Source of the DNA: a virus
DNA: 64,000 nucleotides
Direction: 5' to 3' (one strand)
IMG/VR virus record: IMGVR_UViG_3300032174_000002
Location: 21,091 to 85,090 of that record
Shown in pieces: positions 39,652 through 47,523 of the stretch (its first letter is position 1; every line of letters starts with the position of its first letter). The position numbers and the translations under genes are program-made. The notes under the pieces were generated by a model. It was not told the origin of the DNA and did not search any database. It was given only the letters and a program-made list of their open reading frames with translations.

Positions 39652-40085
39652 TGACCAGCCGCCCGCACCGCAGTCTCGCCCGCTCCCTCGAGGCACTGGC
39701 CAGCGAGTACCGCCTCGGCGTCGTCGAGCTGCTCGCGAAGACGGGGAGCGCGAGCCCCTCCGAGATCCAGGCCGCACTGCCGCATCTCTCGCAACCCTCC
39801 GTCTCCCGCCATCTCCGGACCCTGCTCGATCGCGGCGTCGTCGAGCAGTCCCGAGACCTGGCCTCCCGCAACCACTGCGGGCTGCGCTACCGGCTGGCCG
39901 CCGAGGCGTTGGATCTGGTGCTGGCGCTGCGCCGCCTCGCGAACGAGATCGAAGCCGGAATCGTCGCCGAGTACTTCCCGATGGGCGTCGCCGACGTCGC
40001 GGAGCGGCACCGGCAGCAGACCGCCGCTGCCGAGCTCGGGGCCGGGCACACGCGGGGCAGCTCGCCCCAGGAGCCGCCGCCGTGA
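39651..40085 (+). CDS. ArsR-like winged-helix regulator
   Basis: 144 aa, TGATG start. ALASEYRLGVVELLAKTGSA then SEIQAALPHLSQPSVSRHLR and GVVEQSRDLASRNHCGLRY is the full winged-helix of ArsR-type repressors. No metal-binding cysteine pair is present. Near the end of the block, so it may govern the early-to-late change. Confidence 0.75.
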   Translation: MTSRPHRSLARSLEALASEYRLGVVELLAKTGSASPSEIQAALPHLSQPSVSRHLRTLLDRGVVEQSRDLASRNHCGLRYRLAAEALDLVLALRRLANEIEAGIVAEYFPMGVADVAERHRQQTAAAELGAGHTRGSSPQEPPP

Positions 40086-40258
40086 AGCCGCTCACCGTGC
40101 TGACCTACGAGATCGCCGGCCGGCGCAACCGCGCGCTGAAGGCGATGGACCTCGCCGGCGACGACCTCGAGCAGGCGCGCCGGCTGCACGACCGGGCGCA
40201 GGCCCTGCTGGACCGCGCCATCCGCGAGCCGCTCGAGCGAGTTGAGCGGCCATCATGA
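40082..40258 (+). CDS. Small helical protein
   Basis: 58 aa, GTG start (GTGA). KPLTVLTYEIAGRRNRALKA then LEQARRLHDRAQALLDRA. Probably a coiled coil; not recognised. Confidence 0.5.
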   Translation: MKPLTVLTYEIAGRRNRALKAMDLAGDDLEQARRLHDRAQALLDRAIREPLERVERPS

Positions 40259-40443
40259 GCGATCGACTGAAGCTCGTCCGGCCGGCGTTCCAGGTGCCGC
40301 AGCCCGATCGGTTCACGACATACCACCATGACTGCGGGGGCTGCCCGCGCGTGGATGGCTGCCGCGTGCCCGTGCCCGAACGCCAGCGTGCCGGCGAACA
40401 GGGCTAGGACCGCGACCAGCATCGCGACTCCCAGCTTGCGCAT
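40105..40443 (-). CDS. Putative secreted protein antisense to the end of the rightward block
   Basis: ATG 40443 follows a strong GGAGG SD. The first 30 residues (MRKLGVAMLVAVLALFAGTL, then AFGHGHA) are a clear signal peptide. Beyond about residue 45 the sequence turns Arg/Ser-rich like an antisense shadow. The true product may be a short exported peptide with its stop displaced. It overlaps the + strand ORFs at 40082-40407, so at least one of these calls is incomplete. Confidence 0.4.
   Translation of the reverse strand: MRKLGVAMLVAVLALFAGTLAFGHGHAAAIHARAAPAVMVVCREPIGLRHLERRPDELQSIAHDGRSTRSSGSRMARSSRACARSCSRRACSRSSPARSIAFSARLRRPAIS
40255..40407 (+). CDS. 50-aa zinc-like protein
   Basis: ATGA-coupled ORF, MSDRLKLVRPAFQVPQPDRF, then HHDCGGCPRVDGCRVPVP, with three Cys and two His in a short space. 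Last ORF of the rightward block, overlapping the leftward ORF from 40443. Small, so uncertain. Confidence 0.4.
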   Translation: MSDRLKLVRPAFQVPQPDRFTTYHHDCGGCPRVDGCRVPVPERQRAGEQG

Positions 40444-40510
40444 CGTCTCGTCCTCCTTGGTTGGTCGACCATGTCGGGGATCGGCGCCCCCGGTTCACCA
40501 GATTCTCAGT

Positions 40511-40767
40511 CTACTTCAGCTCCGCGGCGGTTCCCATCAGGCAGCTGGCAATCGCTCGCGCCTCGCCCTTGCGCATCAGGACGGGCGTGGAGATCTGCGT
40601 GCTCGTCTCCGGCTTGCCCTCCTCGCCGGCGTCTCCGGTGATGACGTGCATCACCACGTAGTCGCCTGGGCGAAGCGCTCGCCGATACCGATGGAGCAGC
40701 GATGGATGTCGAGCACGGCGCCATCGCCGGTCGCGTGCCCTGCGGTCAGATCGAACCTCGCGTTCAT
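40511..40767 (-). CDS. Hypothetical protein, frame apparently broken
   Basis: ATG 40767 after AAGGAGAC. Frame 1: MNARFDLTAGHATGDGAVLD ... SIGIGERF. Near 40672 coding passes to the -1 frame: PGDYVVMHVITGDAGEEGKP ... EARAIASCLMGTAAELK, stop at 40511. The join GAGCGCTTCGCCCAGG would become one frame (ERFAPGDYVV) with one more base. Beta-rich small protein, function unknown. Confidence 0.5.
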
Positions 40768-40832
40768 GCTTCGTCTCCTTGTACGCGGCCGTCACGGTCG
40801 CCGCGGAACCGTCGCGAGCTGGAGCGCTCGCC

Positions 40833-41723
40833 CTACCCCGGGAACGCCAGCCAGGCGATGACGCCCATCAGGTTCCCGGCGGTGTTGACGTGCTGCCAGG
40901 ACTTGCCGGAGACGGTGTCCTTCACGACCACCGTGAAGCCGGCGTCGGTCGAGGCGTTCAGCTTGACTGAGTGCCCGGCCGCTCCGTTGTCCAGCACGGT
41001 CACGAACACCTCCGGGATCTGCGGGCCGAAGAACCAGAACCAGCCGACGCCCGGGAACATGGTGACCGCCTGGCCGGCCCCCTTCCTGCCCGATCGGCCG
41101 GCCGGCTCCTCCCAGTGCGGGATGCGGACCTCGAAGCGGCCGCCGAGGAGCTTGAGGACCTGCCCCGCCTCGGCCTTGCCACGCTCGCTCTGCGGCGCCT
41201 GGTCGGGATGTGCCACGTCCCATGCGTAGAGCTCCTCCTGATGCTGGGCGGCCGCCGCCTCGCTGGCCTTCTTGGCGTCGTCGAAGCCGGCCCCGGAGGC
41301 TCCCGGAGGGCCGCCGGCCAGTGTCGCGAGGTGGTCCCACAGCGCGGCGCCGTTGAAGGCGACGTACTTCGCGACGGCGACGTCGTCCGCGGTCACGGCA
41401 TACTTGCCGACGAGATCGGCGTCGAGCCCTAGGGGGTTCGACGGATCGTTGGCCACCGCGGACAGCGGGTTGGCGGCCGCGGCGCCGCTGAGCCCTTCGT
41501 TGACGGTATCGCCGTAGACGTGGCCCTGGAGCTCGGGGACGCCGAGCATGGCTGCCACGGCGGCGTTCTGGGCTGTGACGGATTCCGGCGTGCCGTCGGT
41601 CGCCGGCACGATGATGGATGGGTCCCAGGACTTCGCGACGCGCCCCCCGCCGGCGGAGGCCAGATAGAGGACCTGCTTGCAGCCCTTGGCGACGGCGTAC
41701 CCACGAACGGTGCGGATGGACAT
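40833..41723 (-). CDS. Hypothetical 296-aa protein
   Basis: ATG 41723 (MSIRTVRGYAVAKGCKQVLY). N-terminal beta/alpha part with GGGRVAKSWDPSIIVPATDG, a helical middle (about 100-190) and a C-terminal beta-rich segment (VFVTVLDNGAAGHSVKLNAS ... FTVVVKDTVSGKSW) that looks Ig- or lectin-like. Located downstream of lysis genes. A virion or exported function is possible; no family recognised. Confidence 0.6.
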   Translation of the reverse strand: MSIRTVRGYAVAKGCKQVLYLASAGGGRVAKSWDPSIIVPATDGTPESVTAQNAAVAAMLGVPELQGHVYGDTVNEGLSGAAAANPLSAVANDPSNPLGLDADLVGKYAVTADDVAVAKYVAFNGAALWDHLATLAGGPPGASGAGFDDAKKASEAAAAQHQEELYAWDVAHPDQAPQSERGKAEAGQVLKLLGGRFEVRIPHWEEPAGRSGRKGAGQAVTMFPGVGWFWFFGPQIPEVFVTVLDNGAAGHSVKLNASTDAGFTVVVKDTVSGKSWQHVNTAGNLMGVIAWLAFPG

Positions 41724-41764
41724 GATTGGCTTTCTCCCTCTCCGCTCGACGAGCGGGTAGTTGA

Positions 41765-42031
41765 CTAAGGCTCTGGCGGCTTCCACTGGCCGCGGCCGCG
41801 CATTGGCGCCAGCGTGCCGGTGTCCGCGAAAGCGCCGAGCCACTCGATCAGCTCGCGCGCCAGCTTCCTGGTGAGGTGCATCCTGCCGTCGCCCTGACCC
41901 AGCCAGATACAGTAGTCGGTCGCGAGGGACGACTCCTGAATGGAGCATGCCGCGCCCGAGGCGTCCTTGAAGTCAGACCGCAGAAAGCCGCGCTCAGTGG
42001 GCTTTGCGAGCTTGATCGCGCGGCGGCTCAC
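41765..42031 (-). CDS. Conserved phage hypothetical protein
   Basis: 88 aa, GTG start (GTGA). GFLRSDFKDASGAACSIQES, SLATDYCIWLGQGDG, RMHLTRKLARELIEWLGAF. This (C)S.Q.SSLA....IWLG......MHLT pattern is a widespread phage family of unknown role, frequently near lysis or small-gene clusters. Confidence 0.7.
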   Translation of the reverse strand: MSRRAIKLAKPTERGFLRSDFKDASGAACSIQESSLATDYCIWLGQGDGRMHLTRKLARELIEWLGAFADTGTLAPMRGRGQWKPPEP

Positions 42032-42867
42032 GGCACCCCGCTCCGCCACTCCGGCGTGACCGCACCGCGCGCGCCGAGTACCCGGCCATACACCGCCCCG
42101 AGAGCTCCGGCCGGCGCCGGCTCCGCGAAGACCTGGACACTTCCCTGCCACGTGATGCGTCCGGTTCTGACGGTGTCCTTCGCGACGTGGATTTCGGCCC
42201 CCAGGCCGGCCGCCGTAGTCGAGTAGGTGTAGGTGGGGCCGCCGCCGATCCGCCAGCCTTCCGAGAAGTGGGACAGCTCGAGGAATCCAGGGCGCTCCTC
42301 CGTGAACACCAGCCTGGCCTTCCCGGTCGTGTCGGAGAGCAGCACCTCGGCGTTGCCGCGCACCCTGAGGTGGCCGGTCGTGTCCCGGCACTCGAAGGTC
42401 GCGTGATCCAGCGGGTCCAGCTTGCAGGGGATGGCGCCCGGCCCCCAGATCCGGTGCTCGCCGGCGGCCGGAGCCGGCAGGCCGGTGTCCTTGTGGATCT
42501 GCGCCTCCTGATCGGGCGTCGCCACGCGCACCTTGACCGGAGCGGCATCGGTCGGTCGGTCGTTCTCGGCGAGGGTCTGCGGCGGCCCGCCGAAGGGGTG
42601 GCGCAGCGAGCGCTTGCCCTTGACCCTGGACTGCGGCACCTCCGCCGGCGCCCCTCGCGTCGGCAGCTGCGCCCCCTGGACGGCCTTCGCCGCGCGCCCC
42701 AGGGCGATCGCCGGCCCCGCGACCGACTGCAGCTCTCCGTGCCACTGCCGGTAGGCGAGCCCGACCACGACCAGGACGCAGCCGAGGACGACGATCGCGA
42801 TCAGCCGGATGGGGTGCAGGAGGATGGTGCCCAGGGCGTGCAGGGAGGAGCGCAGCGGGTTGTTCAT
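42028..42867 (-). CDS. Membrane-anchored hypothetical protein
   Basis: 279 aa, ATG 42867. TM helix about 15-38 (LIAIVVLGCVLVVVGLAY), helical/Pro linker to about 110, then a beta-rich C-terminal domain (CKLDPLDHATFECRDTTGHL, VRGNAEVLLSDTTGK, ISWQ-like strands). Topology suggests a periplasmic domain. Not recognised. Confidence 0.6.
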   Translation of the reverse strand: MNNPLRSSLHALGTILLHPIRLIAIVVLGCVLVVVGLAYRQWHGELQSVAGPAIALGRAAKAVQGAQLPTRGAPAEVPQSRVKGKRSLRHPFGGPPQTLAENDRPTDAAPVKVRVATPDQEAQIHKDTGLPAPAAGEHRIWGPGAIPCKLDPLDHATFECRDTTGHLRVRGNAEVLLSDTTGKARLVFTEERPGFLELSHFSEGWRIGGGPTYTYSTTAAGLGAEIHVAKDTVRTGRITWQGSVQVFAEPAPAGALGAVYGRVLGARGAVTPEWRSGVP

Positions 42868-43136
42868 GATGGCGCCGGCGGCGGAGCTTCCTTCGGTCGC
42901 GGATCGACAAAGGCCGGCTCCGGGTACTCGCTGGGCACCGCCGGGGCGAAGAATTGCTCCCCGTCTGGCATGATGAGCAGCCATCCGGATTCGGCTGGGT
43001 GCGTCTGCTTGTCGCCGACGACCAGTAACCACTCGGAGGCTTCGCGCAGCCGCTGGGCGTTGACCTGTGTGATGCGATGGGCGGCGTGAACGCTATCCCC
43101 GACTTGCTTCCAGTTGGATGGCTTCCATGTGGCCAT
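42864..43136 (-). CDS. Hypothetical 90-aa protein
   Basis: Start at 43136, overlapping the upstream TAA (TAATG). MATWKPSNWKQVGDSVHAAH, then REASEWLLVVGDKQTHPAES and GWLLIMPDGEQFFA. Small alpha/beta protein, not recognised. Confidence 0.55.
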   Translation of the reverse strand: MATWKPSNWKQVGDSVHAAHRITQVNAQRLREASEWLLVVGDKQTHPAESGWLLIMPDGEQFFAPAVPSEYPEPAFVDPRPKEAPPPAPS

Positions 43137-43282
43137 TAGGTCCCCTCCCCGCCCGTCCGGCAGAGGTAGCCCCAGGCCGGGTCCCGCGCCGTCCAGGCCT
43201 GGCGATCGGCCTGCCGCTCGCGCTCGGCGACGATCGGCGCGATGGTCGCCTCCAGGACCTCGATGCGGGCGCCCAGGGTCAC
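43136..43282 (-). CDS. 48-aa coupled ORF
   Basis: GTG start at 43282 overlapping the upstream stop (GTGA), TAA overlapping the next ATG. TLGARIEVLEATIAPIVAER is a helix, followed by DRQAWTARDPAWGYLCRT. Coupled on both sides; function unknown. Confidence 0.5.
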   Translation of the reverse strand: MTLGARIEVLEATIAPIVAERERQADRQAWTARDPAWGYLCRTGGEGT

Positions 43283-43461
43283 TTGCGGTCCTTCTCCGGC
43301 ACGACCCGCCAGTCGGGGTCGCCTCCACTCACGCGGCCCACGTCCCGCACCGGGTTGTCCCGATTGTGGGGGATGATTTCGAGGTGGCCGTCCCCGCGGA
43401 CCTTCCCCTGCCAGCGCCGGCCGGAGTGCCTGTTCTCGACCGTGACGTCTCTGTCGCTCAT
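43279..43461 (-). CDS. Hypothetical 60-aa protein
   Basis: MSDRDVTVENRHSGRRWQGK then GHLEIIPHNRDNPV: charged, beta-rich. ATGA-coupled to the upstream gene. Not recognised. Confidence 0.5.
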   Translation of the reverse strand: MSDRDVTVENRHSGRRWQGKVRGDGHLEIIPHNRDNPVRDVGRVSGGDPDWRVVPEKDRK

Positions 43462-43712
43462 CCTCTTCCTCCCTTCTCGCCCGCGGCTGCCGGAGCAGCG
43501 GGGAGCGGCTCGAAGTTATCGGCGAAGTACTGTGCCGCGACGAGCCACTGGTCGGCGTGGTTCTTGGGGTTCCTGGCGATCATGTCGCCGGCTTTCGGAG
43601 AGCCTGCCGCCTTGTCGGGAGCGGAGATGCTTACCGCCGCGAGATCCTCGCCCGGCTCCCAGGGACGCAGTTCGGCGATCTGCTTGCGGCGATATTGCTG
43701 GAAGTTGCTCAT
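43458..43712 (-). CDS. Conserved phage hypothetical protein
   Basis: 84 aa, ATG 43712 after GGGGAGG. MSNFQQYRRKQIAELRPWEP, VSISAPDKAAGSPKAGDMIA, RNPKNHADQWLVAAQYFADN. This F..Y.R..IAELRP...GE....VSIS..D...GSPK.GDMIARNP.NH.DQWLV family is widespread in phages and has no assigned role. Confidence 0.75.
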   Translation of the reverse strand: MSNFQQYRRKQIAELRPWEPGEDLAAVSISAPDKAAGSPKAGDMIARNPKNHADQWLVAAQYFADNFEPLPAAPAAAGEKGGRG

Positions 43713-43873
43713 GGCGTTTGTCCTCCCCGGCGCCACGGCGGACAAGTATGGGAGCAGGGCAGGGTCCTTGATATGCAGGCGCAACTCTCGACTCCGCCGC
43801 ACGAGAACGGCTCCTCGCTGGCGGCGACGACGCGCCTCAGATCCGAGAGCTGATGCAGCGTTTCCTTGCTCAA
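43709..43873 (-). CDS. 54-aa Cys-rich protein with TTG start
   Basis: TTG at 43873. SKETLHQLSDLRRVVAASEE then FSCGGVESCACISRTLPCSH and CPPW; six Cys. The stop overlaps the next ATG (ATGA). Just upstream, an 8-codon ORF (MKKNVVGN, 43902-43876) is itself ATGA-coupled to 43899-44129. The two could be one gene split by an indel, or the 8-mer could be a coupling leader. Confidence 0.45.
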   Translation of the reverse strand: MSKETLHQLSDLRRVVAASEEPFSCGGVESCACISRTLPCSHTCPPWRRGGQTP

Positions 43874-43898
43874 CCTCAATTACCAACTACGTTCTTCT

Positions 43899-44129
43899 TC
43901 ATGACGTTCCCCCCTTTAGCCGCGGTTGTACGGCCTGCGCCTGCTGCGCGGCGAAGCGCTCCATGCCGAGCCTGAAGAAGCGCGCCTCGATGGCCTCCAC
44001 GGCGTCGCGCTTGAAGTCGGTCAGGCAGACGCTGCGCTGCATCTCGCCGTCGTCGCCGTAGAGCGCCTCCGGAGGGCAGCCGTGGCGCAGCCAGAGGAGC
44101 CGGCGCAGGACAAGCTCGCTGCCCGTCAC
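43899..44129 (-). CDS. Conserved phage hypothetical protein
   Basis: 76 aa. MTGSELVLRRLLWLRHGCPP, EALYGDDGEMQRSVCLTDFK, EAIEARFFRLGMERFA. The MTGS.L.LRLLWLRHGC....LYGDDGEMQ.....DF family is widespread in phages, often near lysis genes; role unknown. Confidence 0.75.
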   Translation of the reverse strand: MTGSELVLRRLLWLRHGCPPEALYGDDGEMQRSVCLTDFKRDAVEAIEARFFRLGMERFAAQQAQAVQPRLKGGTS

Positions 44130-44470
44130 GGCTTGACCTCGATGACCGGAGGCGCCGGCCCCTGCGCCGCGGCGATGGCGACCTTGGCCGCCACATGCTT
44201 GTTGAAGGATCTGTACGCGAGGAGCGCCGGCACCAGGATGCCGAGCTCCGCCGCCACGCCCTGCCAGGCGCGCTCACAGAACCACTGCGCGTGCGGCCAG
44301 CCCGCGATCGCCAGCACCCACGCGACCGTGATGACGATGCACTGGGCCACGACGATGCCGATGAACCAGGGGCTAGCCCCGCCCTGGCTGGCCGGGTCGC
44401 TGGCCTGGAAGGGCGCTGGCGCCTGCCCGGGGAGCAGGGAGCGCAGCGAGGCGAGGGAGGGGAGATTCAC
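44126..44470 (-). CDS. Holin candidate (two TM segments)
   Basis: 114 aa, GTG start at 44470 (GTGA). After a polar N-terminus come two hydrophobic helices, about 36-58 (WFIGIVVAQCIVITVAWVLA) and 68-85, and a charged C-terminus. Size, topology and position one gene downstream of the GH19 endolysin suit a class II holin, which forms membrane holes at lysis. Another candidate is at 55266-55550. Confidence 0.6.
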   Translation of the reverse strand: MNLPSLASLRSLLPGQAPAPFQASDPASQGGASPWFIGIVVAQCIVITVAWVLAIAGWPHAQWFCERAWQGVAAELGILVPALLAYRSFNKHVAAKVAIAAAQGPAPPVIEVKP

Positions 44471-44637
44471 GGCCCGAGCTTCCTGGCGACCACTGGCGGT
44501 GGGATCGTGGGGCATTCTCGCCAGATGCCGCCGAAGTTACGGAGTCCCGGGGCGGTTGGGGCGTCCCCCCTCCAGCCGCCGAGCAGCTTCATGCTCTTGA
44601 TCGTCGCCTGCTGACCGGCCGAGCCGTCCGCTAGCAT
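44467..44637 (-). CDS. 56-aa hypothetical protein between endolysin and holin
   Basis: Start at 44637 overlapping the endolysin stop. MLADGSAGQQATIKSMKLLG, then LRNFGGIWRECPTIPPPVVA. Not recognised; part of the lysis operon by coupling. Confidence 0.5.
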   Translation of the reverse strand: MLADGSAGQQATIKSMKLLGGWRGDAPTAPGLRNFGGIWRECPTIPPPVVARKLGP

Positions 44638-45452
44638 TCCAACGCCTCCCTCGCCTTGGCGTAGTACGCCTCGCGGCTCGCCAGGCCGTTCAGGCCGCCG
44701 TTGATGGCGCGGGTGATGGCCTGGAAGGCCCACGCCTGATCGGCGGAGTCCGCGAGCCGGTTGCAGTCGTGCGTCGCCCAGTACCGGCCAGCGATGCGGA
44801 AGCCAACCCTCGGCGTCGCCGCCAGGTCCGGGTTGCCTACGAGATCCACACCGAGGGCCGCGCCCATCCCTCGGTAGCCGTCCAGCCCAGTCAGCTCAAT
44901 CGGCCCCCGCCCGCGGTATCGCCAGCCGTCCCCCGACTCCTCAGGCCCGTTGCCCATACGGTTCGCGTACACCCTGTTCGCGATGCGCTCCGGCTGGCGG
45001 GCGTAGGCGGCGGCTGTCTCGGCGTCGAAGTGGGTCGGGAAGGTGGCGAGCAGCGCCGCCGCCGAGTAGTTGAGGTTCTCGGTCCACTCCCTCAGCTCCG
45101 CCGACTCGTGGGCCAGCTGCGCCAGGAAGGCGGCGGCGCGGAGCCGGGTGTCGATGGCGAACTCGACCATGGCGCCGGTGAGGTAGGGCAGGTAGGCAGC
45201 GAGCACTCCCTCGCGCTGGTGAGGCATGATCTGGCCGAGAGCCGGCAGCGGCAGCATGAAGACGTCGGGATAGCCTGCCCCCGCCGGAGCCTCCGGGACG
45301 GCAGGCGCTACGCTGCCGGCCTGCACTACCTCCACGGAGGACGGCGGGGTGCTGCGCGCGTCAGCGGTGTCCAAGGGCGCTGACGCTCCGTTGCCGAAGA
45401 TCCGCTGGAGGATCCCCGCGGCGGCGCTGACGAGATCGTCGAAAAAGCTCAC
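44631..45452 (-). CDS. Endolysin, glycoside hydrolase family 19
   Basis: 273 aa, GTG start at 45452 (GTGA). The N-terminal about 90 residues are a linker-like Ala/Pro region with a helix. The catalytic part has LPYLTGAMVEFAIDT, AFLAQLAHESAELREWTENL, ALLATFPTHF, YARQPERIANRVYANRMGNG and GDGWRYRGRGPIELTG. These are the chitinase-like GH19 motifs of phage lysozymes; the Glu in AHESAEL is the expected catalytic acid. Cleaves peptidoglycan glycan strands. No signal peptide, so it should need the nearby holin. Confidence 0.92.
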   Translation of the reverse strand: MSFFDDLVSAAAGILQRIFGNGASAPLDTADARSTPPSSVEVVQAGSVAPAVPEAPAGAGYPDVFMLPLPALGQIMPHQREGVLAAYLPYLTGAMVEFAIDTRLRAAAFLAQLAHESAELREWTENLNYSAAALLATFPTHFDAETAAAYARQPERIANRVYANRMGNGPEESGDGWRYRGRGPIELTGLDGYRGMGAALGVDLVGNPDLAATPRVGFRIAGRYWATHDCNRLADSADQAWAFQAITRAINGGLNGLASREAYYAKAREALEC

Positions 45453-45649
45453 CGCTGGCCCACCTCCTGTGCGATGTGCTGGCGCTTCTCGGTGTGCCGC
45501 TCCCATCGATGCACCCGGCGCTTCGTCGCTCGGCAGCGTGGCGAGCAGCACGGACAGACACCGCCGCGCCGCGACCAGAGATCATCGCCAGCGTGGCCGC
45601 GCTGCATGCCGCCTCTGCCTCTCGGGCCGATGACCACGCCGCGGCTCAT
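45449..45649 (-). CDS. Small basic Cys protein
   Basis: 66 aa, ATGA start. MSRGVVIGPRGRGGMQRGHA, a CPCCSPRC cluster near residue 32, and a basic helix at the end. Coupled to the endolysin. Unknown role. Confidence 0.5.
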   Translation of the reverse strand: MSRGVVIGPRGRGGMQRGHAGDDLWSRRGGVCPCCSPRCRATKRRVHRWERHTEKRQHIAQEVGQR

Positions 45650-46824
45650 GGCCCACCCAGTACGGCCACCAGCGACCAGACCGCCGCCGCGATGACGCCG
45701 AGTTCAATCAGGGAGGACACCAGGCAGCCAGCGGGGCCGCTCTTTGGCATGACGCTCCCGCCTGCGATGGTGGGAGCGCGACCACCAGGGCCAGGCGCCG
45801 GAGGCGGGGCCTGCGCGGCCGCGGCGACCGCCCCGTCCGGCACGATGCTCCCGCTGCCGAGGTGGTAGACCTTGATCGGGGCGGCAGGAAGCGGCACGTC
45901 CACTGCCTTGAAGATCGTTGAGGTGTAGTAAGCGGCCCCCTGGACGACCGCCGCAGCGTGGTCGTCGACCTCGCGGATCCTATCCACCTTGCCGTCCTTC
46001 TCGACAGCGCCCCACGGCGGGGTGGGCGCCCAGGTCGTCGCCCGGTTCGGCGCCGAGCCGAGGGCGCGCTTGCCGATGAGCACCGGCAAGGTGTTCGCGT
46101 CCACCCCGCGGTCGAGCGTTACCATGGCCGAGTCGGAGCCGACGAAGAAGGTGACCGGGGTTGCGAGCGCCCATTTGGGATTGGCGAGGGGGCGCGATCG
46201 GAGCTGCTCGAGCTCCGGCATGATCGCCCGGATCAGTAGGCGGTCGAGCGTCGGCGGGTTCGTAGCTGGCGCCGGCCCGCGCCCTGCAACAAAGTCGCTC
46301 GTCTCATCGCAGATCGTCCAGAGGTGCAACCCAGGCAGGGCGCTACGCTCGCCGGTGATCGGCGCTCCCGTCCACGACCAGAACCGCCAGAGGTCCAGCC
46401 ACTCCCAGGCGAGAGCGGCCAGCGCGGGACTGCCCTTACGCGCCAGCACCGCGGCGCTCACCAGGAAGAAGTACCAGTAGCCGCCGTCGCGGCTTCCGAC
46501 CTCCTTGCCCATCCACCCGAGGGTGGCCTTCATCTTGCCGAGCCAACTGAGCATAAGCGCGTCGGCGCCGGCTTGGCCACGCGCCACCGCATTTGCCCCC
46601 GCCACCATGGAGTAGTTCCAGGAGCCGCCGCGCAGAGCGCCATCCATGTCGCCCTGGATCGCCGCGTTGCTGTAGGCGCCGGAATCCCCGGCAGGCCAGA
46701 GCTGGCCGGCTTCGATCCACTGCCCAGCGATGAAGGGATGGGGAATACGTCTCGGGGGCCGCACGCCCAGCCAGGCCGCGAGCGAGGACTGGTTGCTCTG
46801 GACGTTCTGGGTGCCGTCGCTCAT
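45646..46824 (-). CDS. Hypothetical 392-aa protein with C-terminal TM
   Basis: ATG 46824 (MSDGTQNVQSNQSSLAAWLG). Trp/Tyr-rich helical core (GGSWNYSMVAGANAVARGQA, DGGYWYFFLVSAAVLA, WEWLDLWRFWSWTG), resembling alpha/alpha glycoside-binding proteins in texture. A beta segment and a Pro-rich linker follow, then a hydrophobic end (SLIELGVIAAAVWSLVAVLG). Probably envelope- or virion-associated. Not recognised. Confidence 0.6.
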   Translation of the reverse strand: MSDGTQNVQSNQSSLAAWLGVRPPRRIPHPFIAGQWIEAGQLWPAGDSGAYSNAAIQGDMDGALRGGSWNYSMVAGANAVARGQAGADALMLSWLGKMKATLGWMGKEVGSRDGGYWYFFLVSAAVLARKGSPALAALAWEWLDLWRFWSWTGAPITGERSALPGLHLWTICDETSDFVAGRGPAPATNPPTLDRLLIRAIMPELEQLRSRPLANPKWALATPVTFFVGSDSAMVTLDRGVDANTLPVLIGKRALGSAPNRATTWAPTPPWGAVEKDGKVDRIREVDDHAAAVVQGAAYYTSTIFKAVDVPLPAAPIKVYHLGSGSIVPDGAVAAAAQAPPPAPGPGGRAPTIAGGSVMPKSGPAGCLVSSLIELGVIAAAVWSLVAVLGGP

Positions 46825-47036
46825 GGCATCCCTCCCGCAGGCGCCAGCCCGGCTGTGGTCCACTGCACGAAGAGGTAGGCGAGGGAGCCGGCGGCCAGCA
46901 GCCCGACGCCCCACAGGACAGCGAGCCCGACACGGCGCCAAGAGACCGGCGGCCGAGACAGCCGGCGGCGCTCGCGATTCAGGCGCTCTTGTTCCTGGCG
47001 GGCGATCCGGTTGAGGTAGCGGTCGCGCTCGGTCAC
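46821..47036 (-). CDS. Single-pass membrane protein with basic coil
   Basis: 71 aa, GTG start (GTGA). N-terminal Arg/Glu helix (RDRYLNRIARQEQERLNRER), then TM about 36-58 (VGLAVLWGVGLLAAGSLAYL). Possible accessory of the 392-aa protein it is coupled to. Confidence 0.55.
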   Translation of the reverse strand: MTERDRYLNRIARQEQERLNRERRRLSRPPVSWRRVGLAVLWGVGLLAAGSLAYLFVQWTTAGLAPAGGMP

Positions 47037-47242
47037 CAGAACCTCAGCGCGGCGACGATCCGCCGCAGTTGAGCGCGCCAGCCGATCAGCACTGAGGAGA
47101 TCTGCTGGCCATCCAGGTAGGTCGTCAGCCAGCCGCGGTGGAGCGTGGCGGCGAGGTGGTGCCAGCCGCCATCGGCCGGACAGACGTGCTGCTCGACCGT
47201 CGTGCCGGCGAGCTTCCAGACGCGGAGGCCGGAGATGTTCAC
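47033..47242 (-). CDS. 69-aa LamG-like fragment protein
   Basis: GTG start (GTGA). GLRVWKLAGTTVEQHVCPAD, then WHHLAATLHRGWLTTYLDGQ is the W.H.A.......Y.DG signature of LamG/concanavalin jelly rolls. The protein is too short for a full domain. A remnant or mini-lectin; function unknown. Confidence 0.5.
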   Translation of the reverse strand: MNISGLRVWKLAGTTVEQHVCPADGGWHHLAATLHRGWLTTYLDGQQISSVLIGWRAQLRRIVAALRFW

Positions 47243-47457
47243 CGCTTCCTCCGGCGTTCGACCTCGCGGCGCCCCGCCTTCGTGAGCGGCCACCAGGGCC
47301 GACGCGGGTCGCCGCTATTCAGGCAGCGCACCAGGCCGCGGTCCAGGAGAGCGCGCAACGCCCGCGACCGCCTGCCGATCCTGGCCTTGCCGCGGGTCGA
47401 GGAGAGATCCCGCAGGAGATCCAGTGCTCGGTGTCGAAGCTCGGGGAGGGTTGCCAT
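47239..47457 (-). CDS. Small winged-helix-like protein
   Basis: 72 aa. MATLPELRHRALDLLRDLSS then RALRALLDRGLVRCLNSGDP, WPLTKAGRREVERR: the order helix-helix-wing with LT.AGR typical of small winged helices. Possible regulator. Bases 47458-47523 carry nothing I can support. Confidence 0.55.
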   Translation of the reverse strand: MATLPELRHRALDLLRDLSSTRGKARIGRRSRALRALLDRGLVRCLNSGDPRRPWWPLTKAGRREVERRRKR

Positions 47458-47523
47458 GGGATACGATCATCGTCCTATCGTCGCGCGTAGTCAAGAGGTG
47501 CTTTAGTGAAGGCTGCCTACTCT

